Positions 1 through 9,098 of a stretch of DNA of 64,000 nucleotides are shown here, in pieces. The stretch covers positions 38,148,614 through 38,212,613 of the forward strand of contig CAKAKS010000072.1 in NCBI GenBank assembly GCA_916700875.1. The letters are read 5' to 3'. Below the pieces are notes generated by a model, which was given only the letters and a program-made list of their open reading frames with translations, made no database searches and was not told where the DNA came from. The stretch is from Sebastes aleutianus (taxonomy: Eukaryota; Chordata; Actinopteri; Perciformes; Sebastidae). The position numbers and the translations under genes are program-made. Every line of letters starts with the position of its first letter. Position 1 is the stretch's first letter.

Positions 1-68
1 CCTGTAATAATTATGGTGGTAAAAACTCTGCCCCTCTGATCATCTCTCCTGTCAATCAAGCTGAGTAG
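1..68 (+). CDS. Copy 0: 3' end of TRIM gene (partial)
   Basis: Only the last 21 codons and the TAG stop (66-68) are in the window. They match the C-terminal end of the SPRY domain of the complete copies, including the NSAPLIISPVNQAE ending, so a further TRIM copy lies upstream and the array continues past the left edge. The residues just before GGKN read CNNY, a combination not found in any complete copy here, so this is a distinct paralog. Confidence 0.93.
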   Translation, partial: CNNYGGKNSAPLIISPVNQAE

Positions 69-1005
69 ACTGATGATATTTAAATGAAAAGGTTCACTGT
101 CATATAACAGAACAAATATACATATTCAGTGGCAATATACAATGTAAACCTGTTGTCTTCAGAATTAATCTTCAGGGCTGTTTTTCTGACACCATGAAAA
201 GTTGACTTTTTAGAGATACGTGGTTCTCACAGGACAGCAACGCTACAAACATATGATGATCTCATAGACCATGATGCATTGCTGTAGATTAAACTAGCCA
301 ACAGTATATAAAGGAGTTAAAATTAGCACAACCTTAAACATCTACAGCAGTGAAATGCAACATACACATTAATGTAGCAGTCATATTAATCCAGAAACAT
401 CAGATATAATAGTAAAACACTGACAGGGAACATTTTACTGCACAATCAATACTTTTACTTTTCATACGTTAAGTACATTTTTCTGATAAAGACAACCACT
501 CAGTTTCAAAAAGTTACTCTGTGTACTCTTTCTGTGAGCAATTAAGAGCTGAATAAATTAGATAATTAATTTATCAATCAACAGAAAAATGAATCTGCAA
601 ATATTTATCAATTAACTTTGTAATTTTAGTTTCCAGCCTCTGGAATGTGAATATTTGCTGGTTTCTGGGTCTTCTATCATATTAAACCAATTATCGGTGG
701 ATTATTATAAATCATAATGGGCATTTGTGACTTTTTTCAGATATTTTATGCACCAAGAGATTAATCAATAATTAAAATAATTGTTAGTTGCAGCATTAGA
801 GCTTTAATTTTGTTTTATAGGCCTACATCTTTTCAGCTGTTGTTGGGTTTTGAACATTTAATTAGTATTAAGTGAATGATTAATGGTCATTATTTTTACT
901 AGTTATTCAGTCATTCGGTTATTGGTTTTAATTTCTAATGTGCATTTATGTTGTTATTCATTTAATCAGTCATCACTGCAATAAAATCCTATGCAGAAGA
1001 AGAAC
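69..1005 (+). other. Copy 0: 3' UTR with poly(A) signal
   Basis: This stretch has no coding potential and aligns with the sequence after the stop codon of every other copy. The AATAAA signal is at 980-985. About 541-806 is an old copy of a common fish MITE, recognisable from its terminal segment reading GTTAGTTGCAGCATTAGAGC and its repeated TTAATCAAT-like motifs. Confidence 0.75.
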
Positions 1006-1601
1006 TTTTTTGTGTGAGTGTTTTATTTTGAAACTGGAGTCTTGTCCACAAAGTCACAAAGGTTTTCACAGGTTGGATGTGTTTCTCAACTGTGGCCACT
1101 AGATGTGAGCATGACAACACACATCAGAGGGAGGAGCGTTTGTTGAAGGCATGCACAGACTGCACACACCACTCAACATCCTGGTGTGATTCAGCAACAA
1201 CTAATAGGAACGAAGCAAATACAAGAATTACATGAGAAGGTTAGAACATTACAGGACAATCAGTGAGCTGAAATCTGAACAGACAGTATGATTGTTGCAG
1301 AGCTGTAGAGGACTGTAAAGTGGCTGCTGGTTTCTGCTGACCCTAAGATGTATTCTTACATGTGGGATTGACTTTTATTTTGTGAAAACTGTCCTGGTGG
1401 AGGAAACACATCCTCACAAACAGAGCTGCTGTAAGAGGTGGAGCAACACTGGAAGGAGGAGAGCTTCAACATCACATTACAGAAATGAAACTGCATGTTT
1501 GTCAGAGAGCTGCAGTCGAGACAAGTCTCTGTGTTTCTGTCTAAAGAAATATTAAACTGAGTTCATCAGGTCTTTCTCAACAACAACAGACTCAAATACT
1601 G
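1006..1601 (+). promoter_or_regulatory. Copy 1: promoter and non-coding exon 1
   Basis: This block of about 600 bp is conserved in front of every copy and ends at the splice donor ACTG/GTGAGTG (exon end 1601). The transcription start cannot be fixed from sequence and I see no clear TATA box at a convincing distance. An ETS-like CATCCTGG/ACTTCCTGG stretch lies near 1170-1185 (here with a C-to-A-type change against other copies). The last 120 bp hold an IRF-like AANNGAAA match (AAATGAAACT). The upstream ISRE-like GAAGAAGAAACT found in most copies has lost one A here. Confidence 0.65.
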
Positions 1602-3557
1602 GTGAGTGCATCTGATAATATTTACTGTGTTTCAACAACCAGCATTAACACAAAACTTACAGCTCTAACCAAACAGGAAGTTACACTCTTTTCATTTCAT
1701 ACTGACCAGTGTTTGAAGTGGGAAAAAACAAGTGCCGGCACTCTCTTATTCACATGTTGTGTGTATCTGCTGGTATCAGCATCTCTTGCAACTTATTCCT
1801 ATTTATTCATTATTTCTTTAAGCATGTTAAACTGTGTCAGTCATAATCAGTTGTGATTTTATTGCTATATATACTTAGGCTATATGCATCTTCTGTAGTA
1901 GGCCTATAATACTCCAATAATATTCACACTGTAACATTATAGGGTTAAGGTGGTGTGTTTGTATATAGTGTTAATACTTAAAGTGCTTTCCTGTGTTATT
2001 TGTAGCCTTCAGCATCTCTCTATAATATATTATAGGATGTCTATAGGCTGGAATCAACAGCAGCCAGACAGACAGGCAGGTATACATGCAGAGCTGAGGT
2101 GTGTGAGCTCTTTATTCAGGTTTTAGGAGCAGAGTCCCAATCAGGATGCTCCTACATATTATACAGAGACACATTATGAATTTATACAGTGAATAAAAGA
2201 TACCAGGAGATATTGGGTTTGGGGGTCTTTCCCTGAGAAAATTTGAAGGTTTTTGACTTAAAACTACGCATTTTACATCATTGTGGACCATTATTATTAC
2301 TAGTTAAATTATTATTTTTATTATTTGTCACAGCCTTCATCTGAACATTTAATTCTTCTGGAAATTTTTGTCCTGTAAAATCGTATTCTATAAATCAGAA
2401 AACTTTTAAATACTCTTTCATCAATTATATTTGTTCACAAAAAAAAAGTTATGATGAACAGTTTATTAATTATTTTACAAAAAGGATGTGAACATTGTAT
2501 TGATAAATTACAGCACCCTCGTTCTCACCCGATATTATTGTTGGCCTAGCCACCATAACCAGTCTGACTGTTCACTGACTGCGCTGTGTGTGTTGATGTG
2601 TGTGGAGCTCCGACAAGGCCTATGAAAGGAGGCTCGGTCACGGGCGGACATGGCATGGGGGGTATGACACATGCGCTGTGTAACTGAAGCTGTGGTCGTG
2701 CGTTGCGATTGGTTCAATTTCGGCGAGGGCAGACCAGATTTTACTGCGCATGTGTTTTGTACCTTAAAGATATGACGCATACTTAGCCTCCTTCCATAGG
2801 CCTTGAACAGCAGCAGGAAGAGGCTGCAGCTTTAGCCCTGGAGCCCATATGAACATAGTACCTATTATGTGCCTTAAATGCTGAGAATTGATAAATGTAG
2901 ACCCCCCTTTCTGGTTGACAGGCTGTATACCTGCCTCTGCAGATTCGAGCCAATATTGCAATTTACAGTAAAAACTATCAGGTGTGTACATAAAAATACA
3001 CATTGTCATTTCAGACTGAATAATAATTAATATGCCATATGTATGCCTAGTTAATGTTCTGCAGCGTGGAGTTTTATTAATGTGTGATTGCATTTTATCA
3101 TAAAACATGCCAAAAATAATGCAGCGCGGTAGAATGAGCTTCTGATGTGAACAGCCAGGCTACAGCTCGCGCAGCGATTAATAAAGCTGGCTTCAGTTCC
3201 CTACGTGAACCCACGCAGCTCATCTACGCTGGCGCTGCACCGTTATTTATCCTGATGTGGAGAGGGCAGAGGAGAGTACAGGCAGCTTGTGAGAAGCTCC
3301 GGTACGCATGAAAAAGTCACCGTACGCCAAGGAGTAAAATGTAGAAATGCCGGTACGGTGTACCGCTGCGTACCGGCCCACTTCGAGCACTGATAATGAC
3401 ACTTGTCGGATGGACATCTCAGTTAAATGAAACATACCTATGAATTCAAAATAATGTTTGTCACTATTGCAGTAATCATACTTTCATATTTGTTTTATAC
3501 AAATGAATAATACATGTGTAACAAAATATTTTATAATACTTTCACTTTTGTTCTCAG
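1602..3557 (+). other. Copy 1: intron 1 (long class)
   Basis: The intron runs from GTGAGTG to TTGTTCTCAG and separates non-coding exon 1 from the coding exon. It contains the transposon-derived block of the long intron class (about 2487-3260). Only the right arm of the inverted repeat (about 3021-3120) remains. The left arm was lost in a deletion at about 2870 that is shared with copy 5. A GTACCGG-rich segment (about 3299-3400) lies ahead of the acceptor, as in all copies. Confidence 0.85.
3299..3400. repeat. GTACCGG-rich segment before the acceptor (reference copy)
   Basis: A stretch with repeated GGTACG/GTACCG units (ending GTACCGGCCCACTTCGAGCACTG) lies about 155-260 bp before the acceptor in every complete copy. 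Read from the right it begins CAGTGCTCGAAGTGGGCCGG, which looks like a hAT-type terminus, so it is probably a transposon end fixed in the ancestral gene. Equivalents start near 8831, 21361, 29131, 35318, 39660, 46272, 50703 and 56325. Confidence 0.6.
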
Positions 3558-3566
3558 TGTGTAGAC

Positions 3567-5213
3567 ATGGCTGCCGCCAGCAATCTGCAATCTGAAGATC
3601 AGTTTCTGTGCTCCATCTGTCTGGATGTGTTCACTGATCCCGTCAGTACACCATGTGGACACAACTTCTGCAAAAACTGCATCACTGAACACTGGAATAC
3701 TAGTGAGAGGTGCCAGTGTCCCATGTGTAAAGAGGCTTTTACCATAAGACCTGATTTGAGGGTCAACACTTTGTTCTCTGAGATGATTGTTCAGTTCAGA
3801 CAGTCAGCTCAACAGAAAACCAGCAGCAGCAGCTCAGAGCAACAAGTGTCCAAACCAGGAGAAGTTCCCTGTGACTTCTGCACTGGAACCAAACTGAAGG
3901 CCCTGAAGTGCTGCCTGGTGTGTCTGGCCTCTTACTGTGAGACTCACCTGGAGCCTCATCTGACAATGTCAGGCCTGAAAAGACATCAGCTGATCGACCC
4001 TGTGGAGAACCTGGAAGACAGGATGTGTACGAAGCACGATAAACCTCTGGAGCTGTTCTGTAAGACCGACCAGACATGTGTCTGCATGCTCTGCCTCGTT
4101 TTAGACCACAAGATGCATGATGTTGTTCCTCTGAAAGAAGAATATGAAGGAAAGAAGGCCGAGCTGGGGAAGACAGAGGCTGAAATCCAGCAGATGATCC
4201 AGGAGAGACGACTGAAGATTCAGGAGATCAAACACTCAGTTGACCTCAGTGAGGAAGATGCAGACAGAGAGATAGCAGAAGGTGTTCAGGTCTTCACTGC
4301 TCTGAAGGAGTCTGTTGAGAGAGGCCAGGCCAATCTCATCGAAACGATCAAAGAGAAGCAGAGAACAACAGAAAAACAGGCCGAAGCTTTCATCAAAGAG
4401 CTGGAACAGGAAATCGCTGAGCTGACGAAGAGAAGGACTGAAGTAGAGCAGCTCTCACGCTCTGAAGACCAACTCCATCTTCTCCAGAGTGTCCAGTCCC
4501 TGAAAGCTGTTCCACCCACCAAGGACTGGACAGAGGTCAGCGTCCGTCCATCAACATATGTGGGGACTGTGAGGAGAGCTGTGGCTCAGCTGGAGGAGAC
4601 ACTCAGTAAAGAGATGAAGAAGCTGGTTGCTGAGTCAGAGCTGAAGAGGGTCCAGCAGTATGCAGTGGATGTGACTCTTGATCCTGATACAGCTAATCCC
4701 TACCTCATCCTGTCTGATGATGGGAAACAAGTGAATCATGGTGATGTGAAGAAGAATCTCCCAGACAACCCAGAGAGATTTTCTGATTATGTTTTTGTTT
4801 TAGGAAAGCAGAGTTTCTCTTCAGGCAGATTTCACTTTGAGGTTCAAGTTCAAGGAAAGACTAACTGGACTTTAGGGGTGGCCAGAGAATCGATCAACAG
4901 AAAGGGAGTCATCACACGGAAACCTCAGAATGGTTACTGGACTATATGGTTGAGAAACGGAAATGAGTACAAAGCTCTTGATGTCCCTCCAGTCAGTCTC
5001 TCTCTGAAGTCTCAGCCTCAGAAGGTGGGGGTGTTTGTGGATTATGAGGAGGGTCTGGTCTCCTTTTATGACGTAGATGCTGCAGCTCTTATCTACTCCT
5101 TTACTGGCTGTTGCTTCACTGAGAAACTCTTCCCATTCTTTAATCCTTGTTTTAATGATGGTGGTAAAAACTCTGCCCCTCTGATCATCTCTTCTGTCAA
5201 TCAAGCTGAGTAG
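3567..5213 (+). CDS. Copy 1: TRIM E3 ubiquitin ligase (bloodthirsty/TRIM39/TRIM21-like)
   Basis: The 548-residue product has the full RBCC-B30.2 plan of class IV TRIM proteins. The RING zinc ligands are C15, C18, C30, H32, C35, C38, C51 and C54. A serine-rich linker lies at 85-90. A B-box1-like cysteine cluster lies at 102-131, and B-box2 has C154, H157, C165, C173, C176, H181 and H184. A long charged coiled coil spans about 190-300, PRY starts near 366 with the LDP motif at 371-373, and SPRY runs to 545. The family transfers ubiquitin: RING binds the E2, the coiled coil dimerises and B30.2 selects the target, usually in the cytoplasm. The start is fixed by the acceptor TTCTCAG nine bases upstream and a good context (GACATGG). 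Odd points are TSERC in the RING loop, F-H-F in place of F-Y-F at 422-424, and a second cysteine at 115. It could also be called TRIM21-like; orthology is not assigned. Confidence 0.96.
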   Translation: MAAASNLQSEDQFLCSICLDVFTDPVSTPCGHNFCKNCITEHWNTSERCQCPMCKEAFTIRPDLRVNTLFSEMIVQFRQSAQQKTSSSSSEQQVSKPGEVPCDFCTGTKLKALKCCLVCLASYCETHLEPHLTMSGLKRHQLIDPVENLEDRMCTKHDKPLELFCKTDQTCVCMLCLVLDHKMHDVVPLKEEYEGKKAELGKTEAEIQQMIQERRLKIQEIKHSVDLSEEDADREIAEGVQVFTALKESVERGQANLIETIKEKQRTTEKQAEAFIKELEQEIAELTKRRTEVEQLSRSEDQLHLLQSVQSLKAVPPTKDWTEVSVRPSTYVGTVRRAVAQLEETLSKEMKKLVAESELKRVQQYAVDVTLDPDTANPYLILSDDGKQVNHGDVKKNLPDNPERFSDYVFVLGKQSFSSGRFHFEVQVQGKTNWTLGVARESINRKGVITRKPQNGYWTIWLRNGNEYKALDVPPVSLSLKSQPQKVGVFVDYEEGLVSFYDVDAAALIYSFTGCCFTEKLFPFFNPCFNDGGKNSAPLIISSVNQAE

Positions 5214-6180
5214 ACTGATGATATTTAAATGAAAAGGTTCACTGTCATATAATAGAACAAACATACATATTCAGTGGCAATATACAATGTAAACCTGTTG
5301 TCTTCAGAATTAATCTTCAGGGCTGTTTTTCTGACACCATGAAAAGTCGACTGTTTAGAGATACGTGGTTCTCACAGGACAGCGACGCTACAAACATATG
5401 ATGATCTTATAGACCATCATGCATTGCTGTAGATTAAACTAGCCAACAGTATATAAAGGAGTTAAAATTAGCACAACCTTAAACATCTACAGCAGTGAAA
5501 TGCAACATACACATTAATGTAGCAGTCATATTAATCCAGAAACATTAGATATAATAGTAAAACACTGACAGGGAACATTTTACTGCACAATCAATATTTT
5601 TACTTTTCATACGTTAAGTACATTTTTCTGATAAAGACAACCACTCAGCTTCAAAAAGTTACTCTGTGTACTCTTTCTGTGAGCAATTAAGAGCTGAATA
5701 AATTAGCTAATTAATTTATCAATCAACAGAAAAATTAATCTGCAAATATTAATCAATTAATATTTTATGTACTTTTTTAAAGCAAAAATGTTAAAAATTC
5801 ACAGATTCCAGCCTCTGGAATGTGAATATTTGCTGGTTTCTGGGTCTTCTATCATATTAAACCAAATATCTTTGGATTATTATAAATCATAATGGGCAAT
5901 TGTGACTTTTTCTGACATTTTATGGACCAAGAGATTAATCAATAATGAAAATAATTGTTAATTGCAGCATTAGAGCTTTAATTCTGTTTTATAGGCCTAC
6001 ATCTTTTCAGCTGTTGTTGGGTTTTGAACATTTAATTAGCATTAAGTGAATGATTAATTGTCAGGATTTTTACTAGTTATTCAGTCATCTGGTTATTGGG
6101 TTTTAATGTATAATATGCATTTATGTTGTTATTCATTTAATCACTCATCACTGCAATAAAATCCTGTGCAGAAGAAGAAA
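5214..6180 (+). other. Copy 1: 3' UTR with poly(A) signal
   Basis: This non-coding stretch is conserved after each copy. AATAAA is at 6155-6160. About 5686-5977 is the intact form of the MITE-derived segment that all copies carry; its inner part (FISH-type TTTGCTGGTTTCTGGGTCTT and the GATTAATCAATAATGAAAAT end) is typical of a repeat found throughout teleost genomes. Confidence 0.75.
5686..5977. repeat. MITE relic shared by all 3' UTRs (reference copy)
   Basis: The segment ends with AATTGTTAATTGCAGCATTA and contains several TTAATCAAT-type repeats and a TCTATCATATTAAACCAAAT core. I recognise the layout as a very common non-autonomous DNA repeat of teleosts; the family name is not certain. Equivalents sit at about 541-806, 11018-11317, 16835-17130, 23747-23840 plus 26463-26658 (split by a LINE), 32070-32330 (left part lost), 37707-38002, 42856-43152, 48660-48953, 53089-53384 and 58711-58978. 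Its presence in every copy shows that it entered the gene before the array expanded. Confidence 0.6.
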
Positions 6181-6777
6181 CTTTTTGTGTGAGTGTTTTA
6201 TTTTGAAACTGGAGTCTTGTCCACAAAGTCACAAAGGTTTTCACAGGTTGGATGTGTTTCTCAACTGTGGCCACTAGATGTGAGCATGACAACACACATC
6301 AGAGGGAGGAGAGTTTGTTAAAGGCGTGCACAGACTGCACACACCACTCAACTTCCTGGTCTGATTCAGCAACAACTAATAGGAACAAAGCAAATACAAG
6401 AATTACATGAGAAGGTTAGAACATTACAGGACAAACAGTGAGCTGAAATCTGGACAGACAGTATGATTGTTGCAGAGCTGTAGAGGACTGTAAAGTGGCT
6501 GCTGGTTTCTGCTGACCCTAAGATGTATTCTTACATGTGGGATTGACTTTTTATTTGTGAAAACTGTCCTGGTGGAGGAAACACATCCTCACAAACAGAG
6601 CTGCTGTAAGAGGTGGAGCAACACTGGAAGGAGGAGAGCTTCAACGTCACATTACAGAAATGAAACTGCATGTTTTATCAGAGAGCTGCAGTCGAGACAA
6701 GTCTCTGTGTTTCAGTCTAAAGAAATATTAAACTGAGTTCATCAGGTCTTTCTCAACAACAACAGACTCAAATACTG
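6181..6777 (+). promoter_or_regulatory. Copy 2: promoter and non-coding exon 1
   Basis: This is the conserved block between one copy's poly(A) site and the next donor (exon end 6777, GT at 6778). An imperfect ISRE (GAAGAAGAAACT, one mismatch to GAAANNGAAACT) lies at 6171-6182, right behind the previous gene's AATAAA. An ETS-like CAACTTCCTGG lies near 6350. Near 6655 an IRF-like AAATGAAACT lies in the presumed exon. Confidence 0.65.
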
Positions 6778-9089
6778 GTGAGTGCATCTGATAATATTTA
6801 CTGTGTTTCAACAACCAGCATTAACACAAAACTTACAGCTCTAATCAAACAGGTAGTTACACTCTTTTCATTTCATATTGACCAGTGTTTGAAGTGGGAA
6901 AGAAATAAGTGCCGGTGCTCTCTTATTAACATGTTGTGTGTATCTGCCTGTATCAGAAATCTCTTGCAAGTTATTCCTATTTATTCATTATTTCTTTAAG
7001 CATGTTAAACTGTGTCAGTCATAATCAGCTGTGATTTTATTGCTTTATATACTTGGGCTATGCATCTTCTATAGTAGGCCTATATTACTCCAATAATATT
7101 CACACTGGAACATTATAGGGGTAAGGTGGTGTGTTTGTACATAGTGTTAATAGTTAAAGTGCTTTCCTGTGTTATTTGTAGTCTTCAGCATCTCTCTATA
7201 ATATATTATAGGATGTCTATAGGCTGGAATCAACAGCAGCCAGACAGACAGGCAGGTATACATGCAGAGCTGAGGTGTGTGAGCTCTTCATTCAGGTTTT
7301 AGGAGCAGAGTCCCAGTCAGGATGCTCCTACATATTATACAGAGACACATTATGAATTTATACAGTGAATAAAAGATACTAGGAAATATTGGGTTTGGGG
7401 GTCCTTCCCCAAGAAAATTTGAAGGTTTTTGACTTAAAACTACAGATTTTACATCATTATGGACCATTATTATTACTAGTTAAATTATTATTTGTATTAT
7501 TTATCACAGCCTTCGTCTGAACATTTAATTCTTATGAAAATGTTTGTTCTGTAAAATCATATTCTATAAATCAGAAAACGTTTAAATACTCTTTCATCAA
7601 TTATATTTGTTCACAAAAAAAAGTTATGACGAACAGTTTATTAATTATTTTACAAAAAGGATGTGAACATTGTATTGATAAATTACAGCACCCTCGTTCT
7701 CACCCGATATTATTGTTAGCCTAGCCACCATAACCAGTCTGACTGTTCACTGACTGCGCTGTGTGTGTTGATGTGTGTGGAGCTCCGACAAGGCCTATTA
7801 TAGGGGGCTAGGTCATGGGCGGACATGGCACCGGGGGTATGTCACATGCACAGTGTAACTGAAGCTGCGGTCGTGCGTTGCGATTGGCTCAATTTCGGCA
7901 GAGGCAGACCAGATTTTTACTGCGCATGTGTTGTACCCCAAAGATATGACGCGTACTCATCCTCCTTCCATAGGCCTTAAACAGCAGCAGGAAGAGGCTG
8001 CAGCTTTAGCCCTGGAGCCCATATGAACATAGTACCTATTATGCCCTGATATCGCTTTTCAGTTTTTTGTCTCGACGATGCATATCGTCACGTTTTTATA
8101 TCGCAATATTTTGTGGCACAATATTTCGTCACACCCCTATTAATAATAGAACGCGATTTCCCATTATATAAAACTCCACATTGCAGAACATTAACATATG
8201 GCATATCATTTATTATTCTACATAAATACTTTGAAACGTAAACTGGTTATCATCGTGGCATAACCCCTTTCTACTGTTATAGATATGATAGAAGTCGGGG
8301 TATTTTCACACTATAATCTATCTTTTAAGACTAAGATAGAGGATATACCTCAATGTTTATGCCAGTCATATTTATGTGGTTACAAAACTGCACATGCTGC
8401 TGCATGGAGTTAAATGCTGTGAACTAATAAATATATATCCCCCTTCCTGGCAGACAGGCTGCATACCTGCCTCTGCAGACTCAAGCCAATATTGCAATTT
8501 ACAGTAAAAACTATCAGGTGTGTACATAAAAACACAGTCATTTCAGGCTGAATAATAATTAATATGCCATATGTATGCCTAGTTAATGTTCTGCAGCGTG
8601 GAGTTTTATTAATGTGTGATCGCATTTTATCATTAAACTTGCCAAAAATAATGCAGCGCAGTAGAATGAGCTTCTGATGTGAACAGCAAGGCTTCAGCTC
8701 GCTTGGCGATTAATAACGACGGCTTCAGTTCCCTACGTGAACCCACGCAGCGCATCTACGCTGGCGCTGCACCGTTATTTATCCTGATGTGGAGAGGGCA
8801 GAGGAGAGTACAGGCAGCTTGTGAGAAGCTCCAGTACGCATGAAAAAGTCACAGTACGCCAAAGAGTAAAATGTAGAAGTGCCGGTACGGTGTATTGCTG
8901 CGTACCGACCCACTTCGAGCACTGATAATGAAACTTGTCAGATGGACATCTCTGTTAAATGAAACATACCTATAAATTCAAAATAATGTTTCTCACTATT
9001 GCAGCAATCATACTTTGATATTTGTTTTATACAAATGATTAATACATGTGTAACAAAACATTTTATAATACTTTCCCTTTTGTTCTCAG
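6778..9089 (+). other. Copy 2: intron 1 (long class)
   Basis: GT-AG intron of 2.3 kb. It holds the full transposon-derived block, including a TCACACCCCTA-ending segment (about 8046-8140) that looks like one end of a hAT-type element, and both arms of the inverted repeat (about 8141-8219 and 8550-8640). The GTACCGG-rich stretch precedes the acceptor. Confidence 0.85.
8141..8640. repeat. Intronic inverted repeat, copy 2
   Basis: The left arm (about 8141-8219: ...AAAACTCCACATTGCAGAAC...) is the reverse complement of the right arm (about 8550-8640: ...GTTCTGCAGCGTGGAGTTTT...), with some divergence and small indels. The arms are separated by about 330 bp. This is the layout of a fold-back or long-TIR DNA transposon relic. 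Equivalent pairs occur in copies 6, 8, 10 and 11; copies 1 and 5 keep the right arm only, and copy 3 the left only. Confidence 0.75.
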
Positions 9090-9098
9090 TGTGTAGAC

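Noticed and set aside
1602..1856. Small frames starting exactly at the intron donor (for example 1602, 6778, 12114, 33129, 38801, 44060, 49753, 59703)
   Set aside because: They begin with the GTG of the GTGAGTG splice donor, lie in the intron and differ freely between copies.
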